64,000 bases of DNA from JAOAFX01 sp049700315 (lineage in GTDB: Bacteria > Hydrothermota > Tepidihabitantia > SM23-42 > JAOAFX01): NCBI GenBank assembly GCA_049700315.1, contig JBNAVN010000002.1:1-64000 (forward strand), given 5' to 3'. How positions within the stretch are numbered: the first letter of the stretch is position 1; the number at the start of each line of letters is the position of its first letter. Below, one piece after another: positions 44,020-52,227 of this stretch. A model generated the notes under the pieces. The model saw only the letters and a list, made by a program, of their open reading frames with translations, searched no databases and had not been told where the DNA came from. Position numbers and translations under genes: made by a program.

Positions 44020-44040
44020 AAAAAAATCCGCGTTGTTTTT

Positions 44041-44508
44041 TCACTCGTCTGGTGCCGGAGGCATATGGCGACCTCTTACTTCCCTTATCAAATCTCTTAT
44101 TTCTCTCTCAAAGTCTTCCTGGAATATCAGGAATTTTGCCTGCTGAAGCGGAGTGAGCAAGTTTTTCAAATCCTTCATCTCTTCCATTTGTGCCACCATT
44201 CTTTTCTTCTGCAATTCCTGAAATCTATCCAAGACCTTCGCTATTTCTTGTTCTTTAGCGTTTGCCTTTATTAAATCCTTCAACTCCTTAAGTATTTCAA
44301 GTCTCTGCTTATGGAACTCCTGTTCATTCTTTCTCATCTCTTTTAAATGAGGAAAGAATTTTGTAACCTGTTCGTCACTGAGATCAAGCACCTCGGTCAA
44401 TTTATAAATTCTCACCTTTTCAATTATCTCCCTTGGGTCTTTTTCATTACACCGTTCCTGAGCAGATAACATTAATAAAGGCAATATCAGAAAAATCAAT
44501 TTTTTCAT
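44041..44508 (-). CDS. Spy/CpxP-like periplasmic protein
   Basis: This 155-residue protein has a signal peptide (MKKLIFLILPLLMLSA) and an all-helical, highly charged mature region with the pattern of Spy/CpxP/zinc-resistance-associated proteins (LTEVLDLSDEQVTKFFPHLK, LLTPLQQAKFLIFQ). Such proteins act as periplasmic chaperones or sensors of envelope stress. An AGGAGG site precedes the ATG. It is downstream of an ECF sigma and its anti-sigma and is probably their regulatory partner or target. Confidence 0.78.
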   Translation of the reverse strand: MKKLIFLILPLLMLSAQERCNEKDPREIIEKVRIYKLTEVLDLSDEQVTKFFPHLKEMRKNEQEFHKQRLEILKELKDLIKANAKEQEIAKVLDRFQELQKKRMVAQMEEMKDLKNLLTPLQQAKFLIFQEDFEREIRDLIREVRGRHMPPAPDE

Positions 44509-44551
44509 AAATACCTCCTGAGGTTAAAATTTCTCAACAATTGCAAAAATT

Positions 44552-45094
44552 TCATAGATATTCTTCGCCATACTTCTCACCTATGAGTTTTAGAAGTTTC
44601 TGTCTTTCATCTGTAGTCAATTCCCTGATACCATCATCAATATCCACAACAAAATATTGATCAAGCACTGCAAATTGATTGACAATTCCACTATCAACTA
44701 TTTTTTCCAGTAGTAATTTATTAAGATATTCATCCTGCGAAAAGTAGGAAATAGGTATTGCTATTTCTACAGATTGTTCTTTTCTAAAATTGATGAAAAG
44801 AATAAATACCAGTATACCAAGTACAGGTGCCAGGATTCCTAAAATTTTCCAGAGCGGTCTTCTGAAACTAATTTCTTTCCGGCGAATATCATCTTTTAAT
44901 CTTTCAAAAAATTCCTTTTCAGGAATAGGGATTTCATCTTTATCTATTATTTTATAGATTTTCTGAATTGCTGATAATTCTTCCTGACAGGTAACACAAT
45001 CTCTAAGATGATTTCCAAAGATAGTCCTGCCCTGATTATCCATCAATCCTTCAAAATAATCAATCACCTTATCTTTGAATCTGCAGTTCTTCAT
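44552..45094 (-). CDS. Zinc-finger anti-sigma factor
   Basis: This 180-residue single-pass membrane protein has an N-terminal anti-sigma zinc-finger-like motif (HLRDCVTCQEEL, HxxxCxxC), a membrane helix at about residues 85-105 (GILAPVLGILVFILFINF) and a C-terminal extracytoplasmic part. It should hold the neighbouring ECF sigma factor inactive until an envelope signal arrives. The C-terminal region is rich in Asp/Glu and ends IGEKYGEEYL. Confidence 0.85.
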   Translation of the reverse strand: MKNCRFKDKVIDYFEGLMDNQGRTIFGNHLRDCVTCQEELSAIQKIYKIIDKDEIPIPEKEFFERLKDDIRRKEISFRRPLWKILGILAPVLGILVFILFINFRKEQSVEIAIPISYFSQDEYLNKLLLEKIVDSGIVNQFAVLDQYFVVDIDDGIRELTTDERQKLLKLIGEKYGEEYL

Positions 45095-45162
45095 AAAATT
45101 ATCCTACTCGTTAAATCTAAATCCCTGAATCCACTCATCGTCCAATTTACCTTCTCTCAGTT

Positions 45163-45678
45163 TCATATCCAGTCTTTGAGGAAAACTCTTAATTTACTAA
45201 TTGCCTGGAAATGATTTGCCTTTGCAGCACCTGAAGATATACCCATTATTTCTCCAATTTCGTCAAAAGTGTATCCTTCATAGTACCTCAGGATAAAAGC
45301 CATTTTTTGTCGACCTGGTAACTTTGCCAGGGCATCATCTATTGCCTTTTTCAAAATCAAATTCCTTTCTGAAGGATTGGACATTGAGCTGTCAAGTACA
45401 ATCTCATTACGCGACCTTCTCTTAAATGAGATACACGTATTGACCGCAATCCGATAGGCCCAGGTAAAAAATTTGCTTTTCTCGTTGAACTTCTTAAGGT
45501 TTCTATAAATCTTAATAAAAATATCCTGCGTGAGTTCTCGAGCATCTGCATCATTTCTAACATATCTGTAGCAAATCGAATAAACAGGCTGCTGATATTT
45601 CTCAAACAATGCATCAAATGCCTTTTCTTCGCCATCTTTATATCTTCTAACCAAAGATAAATCACTGTCATCATTCAT
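45163..45678 (-). CDS. ECF-type RNA polymerase sigma factor
   Basis: This protein of about 171 residues is an extracytoplasmic-function sigma factor. Region 2 runs from DLSLVRRYKDGEEKAFDALF to FFTWAYRIAVNTCISFKRR, and region 4 is LAKLPGRQKMAFILRYYEG followed by YTFDEIGEIMGIS. I chose the ATG at 45678; a TTG at 45693 is the alternative. No common-type promoter lies upstream. Target genes probably include the Spy-like gene downstream. A 68-nt gap separates it from the anti-sigma gene. Confidence 0.93.
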   Translation of the reverse strand: MNDDSDLSLVRRYKDGEEKAFDALFEKYQQPVYSICYRYVRNDADARELTQDIFIKIYRNLKKFNEKSKFFTWAYRIAVNTCISFKRRSRNEIVLDSSMSNPSERNLILKKAIDDALAKLPGRQKMAFILRYYEGYTFDEIGEIMGISSGAAKANHFQAISKLRVFLKDWI

Positions 45679-45804
45679 TGTAATTAGACGCAAATGTTCG
45701 CCCCGTAGGTTTAATTGTGGCTACTGTTAGTTTTGCGTATTCAGAAAAACAAAACAGCTCAAAATCTGACCGACTGTGCGAATGAACTGTAATTCAATAT
45801 AGAC

Positions 45805-45978
45805 TTAATACTCCTCCTCGGTATATGGCTCAAATTGCTCTTTCTCTGCACCACACTCAGGACAAAGCCAATCTTCCGGTAAATGCTCAAAAAGTGTTCC
45901 TGGTTCAACACCATTATCTGGATCCCCATATTCAGGGTCGTAAATATAACCACAAATAGTGCACTGCCATTTGCCCAT
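45805..45978 (-). CDS. Rubredoxin
   Basis: This 57-residue protein is a rubredoxin, a small one-iron electron carrier. The two iron-binding knuckles are CTICGYIYDPEYGD (Cys6, Cys9) and LCPECGAEKEQFEP (Cys39, Cys42), with the usual DPDNGVEPGT between them. Start is an ATG with an AAAGGGGG Shine-Dalgarno site. It has its own promoter (46001-46028) and stands alone. It fits an anaerobic lifestyle, for example electron transfer to peroxide- or oxygen-reducing enzymes. Confidence 0.95.
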   Translation of the reverse strand: MGKWQCTICGYIYDPEYGDPDNGVEPGTLFEHLPEDWLCPECGAEKEQFEPYTEEEY

Positions 45979-46000
45979 TATACCCCCTTTAAAGCATTTT

Positions 46001-46028
46001 ATTATATTTATTAATTTATGACTGTCAA
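46001..46028 (-). promoter_or_regulatory. Rubredoxin promoter
   Basis: Minus-strand TTGACA (46023-46028) and TATAAT (46001-46006) are perfect and 16 bp apart. A leader of about 16-22 nt carries the Shine-Dalgarno site before the ATG at 45978. Confidence 0.75.
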
Positions 46029-46046
46029 CACAAAAATGGCATTCAA

Positions 46047-46376
46047 TTATCTATGTTCAGAACACATTACAGTTCCATTTTCAGAATTATATATATAAGG
46101 AGCGCCGGTTACCGGACAGAATGTTTCCTGAAATTGAATGTCTGACAAATCCTCAAGTCTCTCTGGATATTTGCTGTTCTCTACATAGTACAGTTGTATC
46201 GCTCCTTCAATCTTTCTTATTTGCGTTTGACACCTCAAGATATTAGCCCGCTCAGGTGGTGCAACTGCAGATTGAGATTCCCTGGTACCCCGGGTATAAA
46301 TAGTACCCGCTTTATAGATTAGAATGCCCACAATGACAAGTCCAAGTAGTAATCCAATAAGTGCGTAGGTTCTCAA
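46047..46376 (-). CDS. Membrane-anchored pseudopilin-like protein
   Basis: This protein of about 109 residues has one N-terminal membrane helix (YALIGLLLGLVIVGILIY) and a small domain with the type II secretion pseudopilin-G-like pattern: helix IRKIEGAIQLYYVENSKYPERLEDL, then FCPVTGAPYIYNSENG. The prepilin peptidase motif is not evident. An open frame extends up to 46430, but it runs through both promoter boxes. The likely start is therefore the TTG at 46376, which has a GGAGAG Shine-Dalgarno site. It is an orphan without secretion genes nearby. Confidence 0.65.
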   Translation of the reverse strand: MRTYALIGLLLGLVIVGILIYKAGTIYTRGTRESQSAVAPPERANILRCQTQIRKIEGAIQLYYVENSKYPERLEDLSDIQFQETFCPVTGAPYIYNSENGTVMCSEHR

Positions 46377-46395
46377 GAGCTCTCCAAATTGTCGG

Positions 46396-46423
46396 ATTAT
46401 AAACAATTTGCGCACAATGTCAA
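46396..46423 (-). promoter_or_regulatory. Promoter of pseudopilin-like gene
   Basis: Minus-strand TTGACA (46418-46423) and TATAAT (46396-46401) are perfect and 16 bp apart. It lies inside the longest open frame, which is the main argument for the downstream TTG start at 46376. Confidence 0.7.
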
Positions 46424-46437
46424 TCCTCAAAATGTGC

Positions 46438-46465
46438 TTGCGTGCAAATCAATTTTGTGTAGAAT
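46438..46465 (+). promoter_or_regulatory. truB promoter, leaderless type
   Basis: TTGCGT (46438-46443) and TAGAAT (46460-46465) are 16 bp apart; the ATG at 46471 follows after 5 nt. The boxes are weaker than others here, but the spacing and the distance to the ATG are the same. Confidence 0.5.
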
Positions 46466-46470
46466 TGGTT

Positions 46471-47136
46471 ATGTCTGAATTTGATAAGATTATCCCGGTT
46501 TACAAACCTGTGGGACCAGCAACATTTGACCTAATTAGAATTTTCAAGAAAAAAACAAATTTCAAAGGGAAGATCGGACACGGCGGTTCACTTGACCCGT
46601 TTGCCTGCGGTTTAGTGCTTCTACTCTTGGGTAAAACAACTGAGAGATTTGAAGAGATAAGAACCTGGGAAAAAGTCTATACTGCCGGTATACGACTGGG
46701 TGCAAAATCAACAACCGGGGATGTAACAGGAGAAATCAGTATTGATAGATCTCAGGATTTGACAAAGATCAGGCGAAGGCTTATTGAAAATATTTTGGGA
46801 ATGTTTATCGGCGAAACCGAACAAAAAGTTCCTGCTTATTCAGCTGCAAAGTTTCAAGGCATACCACTTTACAAATTAGCACTGCAAGGAGTGAAAGTTG
46901 AAAAAACAAAAAAAGTGAGAATCTTTAATATTGAACTTATTGATTTGAAAATTCCAATTATGACGATCAAAATCACCTGCGCGGGCGGTGTTTACATAAG
47001 ACAACTGGCACAGGATATTGCCCAGCAAATGGGAACCAATGGATTTCTCTGCTTTTTGGAACGTGAAAAAATCGGAAATTTTACTATCAACAATTGTATT
47101 GAAATTGAAGAATTTGAAAAGATCACTATTCCATAA
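46471..47136 (+). CDS. truB: tRNA pseudouridine(55) synthase TruB
   Basis: This 221-residue TruB makes pseudouridine 55 in the tRNA T-loop. The catalytic Asp lies in GHGGSLDPFACGLV, and KVPAYSAAKFQGIPLYKLA and CAGGVYIRQLAQDIA are conserved. It is short because the C-terminal PUA-like domain of longer TruB proteins is absent. The start is set at the ATG at 46471 (MSEFDKIIPVYKPVGP), 5 nt after a -10 box; an upstream frame from 46408 includes the promoter. Confidence 0.93.
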   Translation: MSEFDKIIPVYKPVGPATFDLIRIFKKKTNFKGKIGHGGSLDPFACGLVLLLLGKTTERFEEIRTWEKVYTAGIRLGAKSTTGDVTGEISIDRSQDLTKIRRRLIENILGMFIGETEQKVPAYSAAKFQGIPLYKLALQGVKVEKTKKVRIFNIELIDLKIPIMTIKITCAGGVYIRQLAQDIAQQMGTNGFLCFLEREKIGNFTINNCIEIEEFEKITIP

Positions 47137-47166
47137 CCAATCCTTGAAAATTGTGTTTTTCAATAG

Positions 47167-47194
47167 TTGACGGAACAAAAAAAATATATATAAT
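47167..47194 (+). promoter_or_regulatory. Promoter of small ribosomal-type protein
   Basis: TTGACG (47167-47172) and TATAAT (47189-47194) are 16 bp apart with an A-rich spacer. The leader carries GAAAGGAGG ending 6 nt before the ATG at 47217. Confidence 0.7.
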
Positions 47195-47216
47195 CTCTCA
47201 GAAAGGAGGTTATCCT

Positions 47217-47312
47217 ATGCCTTGCGGAAGAAAGAGAAAATTGAGAAAGATCAAGCGTCATAAATATAAAAAGAGAAGAAAGGCAATGCGCCATAAGAAG
47301 AAAATAAGATAA
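47217..47312 (+). CDS. AURKAIP1/COX24-type small basic protein (bS22-like)
   Basis: This 31-residue protein is almost wholly basic (MPCGRKRKLRKIKRHKYKKR, then RKAMRHKKKIR). The pattern matches the AURKAIP1/COX24-domain proteins of FCB bacteria, tiny RNA-binding ribosomal proteins thought to sit in the small subunit. It has a strong promoter, an AAAGGAGG Shine-Dalgarno site and a clear stop, as expected for a highly expressed ribosomal protein. It is monocistronic, between truB and the convergent lpxA gene. Confidence 0.85.
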   Translation: MPCGRKRKLRKIKRHKYKKRRKAMRHKKKIR

Positions 47313-47392
47313 AGGTCTATTTAAAAATTTTAAATCCGAATCTGCCAGCCGCGAATTTGCGTGACGGGTGCCGGAAGTATGGCGGATAACTA

Positions 47393-48157
47393 TTATATGC
47401 CGATAATGCCTCGGTGAGATGATTTGATAAAATCAATTATTTCCTGAGAATGCTTTGGATGAAGTTCACTTTTCAAAAGGTTAATAATTTCCTTCATATT
47501 TTTGTTTGTTTTATAAATCAACCGGAATATCCGTTTCATCTCTTCTATCTCTTCATTATTGAAACCATAACGTAAAAGCCCTTGTCTATTGATACCATAT
47601 ATCCTTGCCCGATTTCCACGGGCAAGGAAATAGGGCGGAAGGTCTTTATTCAAATATGATTTGGCACCAAGCATTGCATACTTCCCCACCCGGCAGAATT
47701 GATGGATTCCAACAAGCCCGCCAATATAGGCAAAATCATCGATCTCAACATACCCAGCAATCTGGGCGCCGCTTGCAATCACGGTATTATTTCCAATTTT
47801 CACATTGTGGGCGATATGGACATAGGTCATAATGAAATTGTTATTGCCGATTATCGTTCTTTTGTTTTTACCTGTTGCCCTTGAAATTGTAGCATATTCT
47901 CTGATTATATTATTATCACCGATAATACACTCTGAATATTCGCCTTTGAAATGATAATCCTGCGGATCTGTTCCCAACTGAACACCGGAATAAATTTTAT
48001 TATTCCTGCCAATTATCGTCCCTTTTTTTATGACAACAAAATTACCAATTCCTGTTCCCTCCCCAATCTCCACACCTTTTTCAATTATTGAATATTTGCC
48101 AATCTTAACTGATTTATGTATCTTTGCCTTTTTGCTGATCATTGATTTTTCTATCAT
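47393..48157 (-). CDS. lpxA: UDP-N-acetylglucosamine acyltransferase
   Basis: This 254-residue LpxA catalyses the first step of lipid A synthesis, O-acylation of UDP-GlcNAc. It consists of left-handed beta-helix hexapeptide repeats (IGKYSIIEKGVEIGEG, IGNNTVIASGAQIAGYVEI), with the catalytic His in VHIAHN and the C-terminal helical domain. It lies 54 nt after fabZ, an arrangement common in lipid A loci, and confirms a lipopolysaccharide-bearing outer membrane. A second in-frame ATG at 48142 is an alternative start. Confidence 0.95.
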   Translation of the reverse strand: MIEKSMISKKAKIHKSVKIGKYSIIEKGVEIGEGTGIGNFVVIKKGTIIGRNNKIYSGVQLGTDPQDYHFKGEYSECIIGDNNIIREYATISRATGKNKRTIIGNNNFIMTYVHIAHNVKIGNNTVIASGAQIAGYVEIDDFAYIGGLVGIHQFCRVGKYAMLGAKSYLNKDLPPYFLARGNRARIYGINRQGLLRYGFNNEEIEEMKRIFRLIYKTNKNMKEIINLLKSELHPKHSQEIIDFIKSSHRGIIGI

Positions 48158-48171
48158 CCCCGCCTCTATCT

Positions 48172-48215
48172 TCTACCTACTATATACTACATTAGTCCTC
48201 TTACTTACCAATTAC
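48172..48215. repeat. CTAC/TTACT-rich stretch, copy 3
   Basis: The gap between fabZ and lpxA consists of CTAC, ATACTAC and TTACT units resembling 16119-16150. It just overlaps the fabZ stop region. Confidence 0.4.
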
Positions 48216-48628
48216 TTCCTCTTTATCCCGGCCAGAATTACTGCTTCACATACTATTTGGTTATCTACCTTTGCAATCCCAGAAATCTTTACAATCGTTC
48301 CGCGTTCCTGCAGTAATTCTACCTCCATAACAAGTGTATCACCGGGTTTAACAATCTTTCTGAAGCGCGCCTTATCAATCCCCATAAATAATGGAATCGC
48401 ACCAGGATATTTTCTCAATAACATCACCCCACCGGTCTGGGCAATCGCCTCAACAATCAAAACCCCGGGCATTATCGGCTCAGCAGGGAAGTGCCCTTGA
48501 AAGAAGAACTCATCTGGATGAATTTTTCGCTGGGCAACAATTTTTCTGTCGCTGATTTCCAGGACTTCATCCACAAACAAAAAAGGCTCACGATGGGGTA
48601 AAATTTTTTTTATTTCTTCTGAATCCAT
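48212..48628 (-). CDS. fabZ: 3-hydroxyacyl-[ACP] dehydratase FabZ
   Basis: This 138-residue hot-dog-fold enzyme dehydrates 3-hydroxyacyl-ACP in fatty acid synthesis. The catalytic His is in FFQGHFPAEPIMPGVL and the Glu in IVEAIAQTGG; HREPFLFVDEV near the N-terminus is typical. An AAGGAG site precedes the ATG. It pairs with lpxA downstream, balancing fatty acid and lipid A synthesis. Confidence 0.95.
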   Translation of the reverse strand: MDSEEIKKILPHREPFLFVDEVLEISDRKIVAQRKIHPDEFFFQGHFPAEPIMPGVLIVEAIAQTGGVMLLRKYPGAIPLFMGIDKARFRKIVKPGDTLVMEVELLQERGTIVKISGIAKVDNQIVCEAVILAGIKRK

Positions 48629-48652
48629 GCAGTCACTCCTTGTTCAAAAAAT

Positions 48653-49492
48653 TCAGGGATGAACAGAATGTCTTCTTGCCCACTCTCTTAAATTGATGAC
48701 TTCTGTACGTTGACAACCACAATCCCCGATCTTACAATATCCCCGAGGAAAGCCATGAAAATCAGAACCACCGGTTATCAACAAACCGTGCTTCATCGCA
48801 ATCTCATAAAAATCATCTTCCTGTTTATGCGTGTGTTCAGGATGCCATACTTCAATACCCTGGGCACCATCACTGATCAATTTATAGATCATTCCATTAT
48901 CAGCACCAATCATTCCCGGATGAGCAATGATTGGCACACCACCGCATTCTCTAATTTTTTGCATAACTTTTTTGGGACTGGTTTCTTTTTTAGGTTCATA
49001 GTAAGGACAATGGTAACCAAGATACCGAGAAAAAGCCTCATTACGCGAGCGCACATATCCACATTCCAATAATGCCTCAGCAATATGGGGACGTCCCATA
49101 GAACTATTTTGAGCAATCCTTTTCACCTGTGAAAAATCTACCCTTACACCATCCTGGGCAAGATTTTCAACAATCTTTTTTGCCCGCGTTAATCTATATT
49201 CTTTGAATTCTTCAAGATAGTCCAGAAAATCCCGACAATGATGGTCAATATAATAACCAAGGATATGAATGTCACGATTTCCAACATTGGCACTTAACTC
49301 AACTGCAGGAATAATCTCAATGTTGTCTTTACTGCTGACGATTGCCTCATCAATACCTGCTACCGAATCGTGGTCAGTAATGGCAATGACCGATACTCCG
49401 GATTTCTTGGCAATATCAACTATTTCCTGAGGTCTGAAAACACCGTCTGAATACAATGTATGGATATGTAAATCTGCGTAATAATCAGTCAA
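48653..49492 (-). CDS. PHP-domain phosphoesterase (TrpH/RNase AM-like)
   Basis: This 279-residue protein is a PHP-domain metal phosphoesterase of the TrpH/YciV type, a family that includes 5'-3' exonucleases acting on RNA or oligonucleotide ends. Metal motifs are DLHIHTLYSDG, ITDHDS, GRPHIAEAL, IIAHPG and GGSDFHG. The first motif begins at residue 7, so the start is a TTG at 49492; no ATG is available upstream in frame nearby. It lies between the ATPase module and fabZ, 28 nt after the ATPase stop. Confidence 0.85.
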   Translation of the reverse strand: MTDYYADLHIHTLYSDGVFRPQEIVDIAKKSGVSVIAITDHDSVAGIDEAIVSSKDNIEIIPAVELSANVGNRDIHILGYYIDHHCRDFLDYLEEFKEYRLTRAKKIVENLAQDGVRVDFSQVKRIAQNSSMGRPHIAEALLECGYVRSRNEAFSRYLGYHCPYYEPKKETSPKKVMQKIRECGGVPIIAHPGMIGADNGMIYKLISDGAQGIEVWHPEHTHKQEDDFYEIAMKHGLLITGGSDFHGFPRGYCKIGDCGCQRTEVINLREWARRHSVHP

Positions 49493-49520
49493 TGTCTCAA
49501 TAAGACAAGCACGGAAAAAT

Positions 49521-50333
49521 TTAGGCTAAACCGAGATCGCGACACACATCAATGACAACCTTTTCATCAACCATTTCCTTTTTCAAAAGAAAACCTTCAA
49601 GTAATGCGTTATCACATATTGCATTTATCATACGAGGAATTCCCTTTGAGAATTGAAAGATATTTTTCATAGCACCGCCGGTAAATAATGGACGAGAACA
49701 TCCAGCCACCCGGAGACGATGAACAACATAATTCTGAGTAGTCTCCTGATCAAGCGCTTCAAGAACACATCTAACAGCAATCCTCTGGTACAATGCTGGA
49801 TCAAGTTTCAGATAGTCTTCCATCTCAGGCAGCCCAAAAAGAATGAAGTTCAGAAGTTTGCCCCGCTCTGATTCAAGATTCAAAAGCCCTCTGATTTCTT
49901 CCATCAAATCCTTTCTCTGCAACATATTCGCTTCATCAATCAGAATAACAACCTTCTTGTTCTTGCCTGTAAGATCGAGTAACCTGTGATAAACTGCGGT
50001 AATGATCTCAATCTTATTTTCGGATTCAACCGGTGTCTCCAGCATCAAGGAAATTTTTTTAAGAAACCATAGAGATGTAATCTCAGAATGTATAATAACC
50101 AGAAGTGTTGCCTCAACACTATTATTGATCAATTGATCAAGTAATCGCCGTGAAAGGGTTGTTTTCCCGGTGCCAATATCACCGATCAGCAACGCCAGAC
50201 CTTTTTCTGTTTCCACCGCATGTGTAAGTTTTGCCAGCGCCTTGGCATGCTGGGGTGAATTATAATAGAACTTCTCATCAGTGGTGAAACTGAATGGATG
50301 TTCTTTCAATTTATAAAAACTTTCATATCCCAT
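49521..50333 (-). CDS. ExeA/GspA-like AAA ATPase (module copy 2)
   Basis: This 270-residue ATPase is of the ExeA/GspA type (AAA_22), also seen in exosortase-linked and other export clusters. It begins with the family opening YESFYKLKEHPFSFTTDEKF and has Walker A GDIGTGKTTL and Walker B VVILIDEANML. It lacks the membrane and peptidoglycan-binding parts of full GspA. It is a paralogue of the ATPase at 52227-53048, and each is preceded by a TPR protein. The gene starts 16 nt after the TPR gene stop. Confidence 0.85.
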   Translation of the reverse strand: MGYESFYKLKEHPFSFTTDEKFYYNSPQHAKALAKLTHAVETEKGLALLIGDIGTGKTTLSRRLLDQLINNSVEATLLVIIHSEITSLWFLKKISLMLETPVESENKIEIITAVYHRLLDLTGKNKKVVILIDEANMLQRKDLMEEIRGLLNLESERGKLLNFILFGLPEMEDYLKLDPALYQRIAVRCVLEALDQETTQNYVVHRLRVAGCSRPLFTGGAMKNIFQFSKGIPRMINAICDNALLEGFLLKKEMVDEKVVIDVCRDLGLA

Positions 50334-50349
50334 AGCTTCTCACCATTCC

Positions 50350-52227
50350 CTACAAATATGTTACCTTTGATTTCTTAGGTTTTGCTACTTCTTCCGGTTG
50401 GATTTTCTTGACTTCTTTCGGTGGCGGAGTGGGTGTAACCTCGGTCCGTTTTCTCAATTCCTCTGTGAGTTTGTCTTTCAATTCATTTATTTTCTTTAAA
50501 AGGTCAGGAACACTCTTATCAATATTTGCTGCATTGATATATGATTTAATTGCCATTTTTAAATTCTTCTGCATTTCATAGGCATTTCCTAAGAGAAAAT
50601 GCAGACCAAAATATTCCCCGGCCGGGCGTTTGGGTATTGCCAATCCTTCACTCAATACCTTAATTGCCTCATCTATTTTGCCCTTATCAAGCAAACAAGA
50701 ACCAATCATCTCAAAGGACTTTAATTTGAGGTTATCATCCTTTGCCGCAATTTCAAATTCTTCAATTGCCTCCTGATGCAATCCCATTCCTTTATAAGCA
50801 ACGCCCAGGTCATAATGAGAACGATAGTCGCCTTCGCCGATAGATTCAAACACTTCCTTGCGAAACTGCGATATCAAGTCATTGATATTTTGAATACCTG
50901 ACGAGACTGGCTCGCCTTCAATTTCAGTACGCAATACCTGCCCTAAATCAATGAATTCTCTTGCCTTTGTCTCTTCTTCAATCATACTCTGGGCAATGGC
51001 GTTTTGCGGTTCCATTTCCAGAACCTTTCTCAATACTGATTGCGCTTCGGTTCTTGCTTCACGTCTATTTAGAGTTTCCGCAAGATCCAGCATAAAATCT
51101 ATCTGCAGTTTCTTGTCATTTTTAAGTTTAGCGATTTCTATGAGACGTTGCCGGGACTTTAAGTCAAGAGGTCTTAAATCTGCTACTTTCTTATACAAAT
51201 CCAGCGCCTGATCATATTTCTTTTCTTTAAATGCCATCCCTGCAGCATCGCGGAAACAACTGATTGCTTCTTCTTCTTCGCCTAAATTCAGGTAAATCTC
51301 AGCCAATTCCTGTGTCCTGACAATTTCGGAAACTTCTTCCTCAGCAGGCTTTTCTTCAATAACTTCAACCTCTGGTTCTGCTTCCTTTGTCTCCACTTCA
51401 TCTTTGAGTAATTCAGCCACCTCAGGAGATACAAAATCCTCTAACGAAAGTTGCCCTTTAACCGGTTCAGGCTCGTGAATTGCTTCTTTTGATTCTTTGA
51501 CTTCCTCTTCTATTTCCATCCGGGGAATTTCAGTTTCTTTTGGCGAAACCTCAATTTCAACTTCTTTGGGAGGTTCGACCTTGACTTCTGGTGTTACTAC
51601 TTCCTCAACTACCGGAGCCTCCACTATTGGAGGTTTTTCAACCTCAGGTGTAGTAACAACCTGGGCAGTAACAGTCTCTTTCAACTCCCTCTGTTTTGTT
51701 TCAATTTTCTCTGCCTCTTTTCGCAGGTCAACACTTTGTTCTTTTTTTCCAATCTTTTCGTAGATTGCCGAGATCATTTGAATTACCTTGTAGTTGTTGG
51801 GGACCAAATCTTTTATTGCTTCATAGGTTTTTAAAGCTGCATCAACCTCATTATTCTTCATCTTTCTGTCAGCATACTCAAGATAGTAGTTTGCCGCTTC
51901 AACAAACTGCCCGAGTTCTTTGTGTAATTCACCCAACAAATTGTAGATTTCTGTCCTTTCCTTATCAAGCCTTAATATTTTTTTGCACAGTGCAATCGCA
52001 TTTGGATAGTATGTTTCTTCAGCAAGGGCATAAGCACCTTTTTCATAAATATCAATTGCTTCTTTTTGACGATTTACTTTGATGTACAGGTCACCCAATT
52101 TGTTAAAGAGTGAACCCTCTTTAGGAAATTCCTGCACCGCCTTCTCAAGTTCAACAATTGCCTTATTGACATCACCTTTTGCTTCTAATTCTGCAACTGT
52201 TCTTTTTATCGTACCTAAATCAGCCAT
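50350..52227 (-). CDS. TPR protein with long acidic linker (module copy 2)
   Basis: This 625-residue protein has TPR repeats at the N-terminus (about 1-165; LFNKLGDLYIKVNRQKEAIDI), a Pro/Glu/Val-rich linker of about 130 residues, and more TPR repeats to about residue 595. It ends in a charged tail, KKSKVTYL. The other TPR protein of this region has the same layout and ends in DNITFL. Its ATG overlaps the stop of the ATPase gene upstream by one base. No signal peptide is present, so it is cytoplasmic. It probably forms a complex with the adjacent ATPase. Confidence 0.8.
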   Translation of the reverse strand: MADLGTIKRTVAELEAKGDVNKAIVELEKAVQEFPKEGSLFNKLGDLYIKVNRQKEAIDIYEKGAYALAEETYYPNAIALCKKILRLDKERTEIYNLLGELHKELGQFVEAANYYLEYADRKMKNNEVDAALKTYEAIKDLVPNNYKVIQMISAIYEKIGKKEQSVDLRKEAEKIETKQRELKETVTAQVVTTPEVEKPPIVEAPVVEEVVTPEVKVEPPKEVEIEVSPKETEIPRMEIEEEVKESKEAIHEPEPVKGQLSLEDFVSPEVAELLKDEVETKEAEPEVEVIEEKPAEEEVSEIVRTQELAEIYLNLGEEEEAISCFRDAAGMAFKEKKYDQALDLYKKVADLRPLDLKSRQRLIEIAKLKNDKKLQIDFMLDLAETLNRREARTEAQSVLRKVLEMEPQNAIAQSMIEEETKAREFIDLGQVLRTEIEGEPVSSGIQNINDLISQFRKEVFESIGEGDYRSHYDLGVAYKGMGLHQEAIEEFEIAAKDDNLKLKSFEMIGSCLLDKGKIDEAIKVLSEGLAIPKRPAGEYFGLHFLLGNAYEMQKNLKMAIKSYINAANIDKSVPDLLKKINELKDKLTEELRKRTEVTPTPPPKEVKKIQPEEVAKPKKSKVTYL

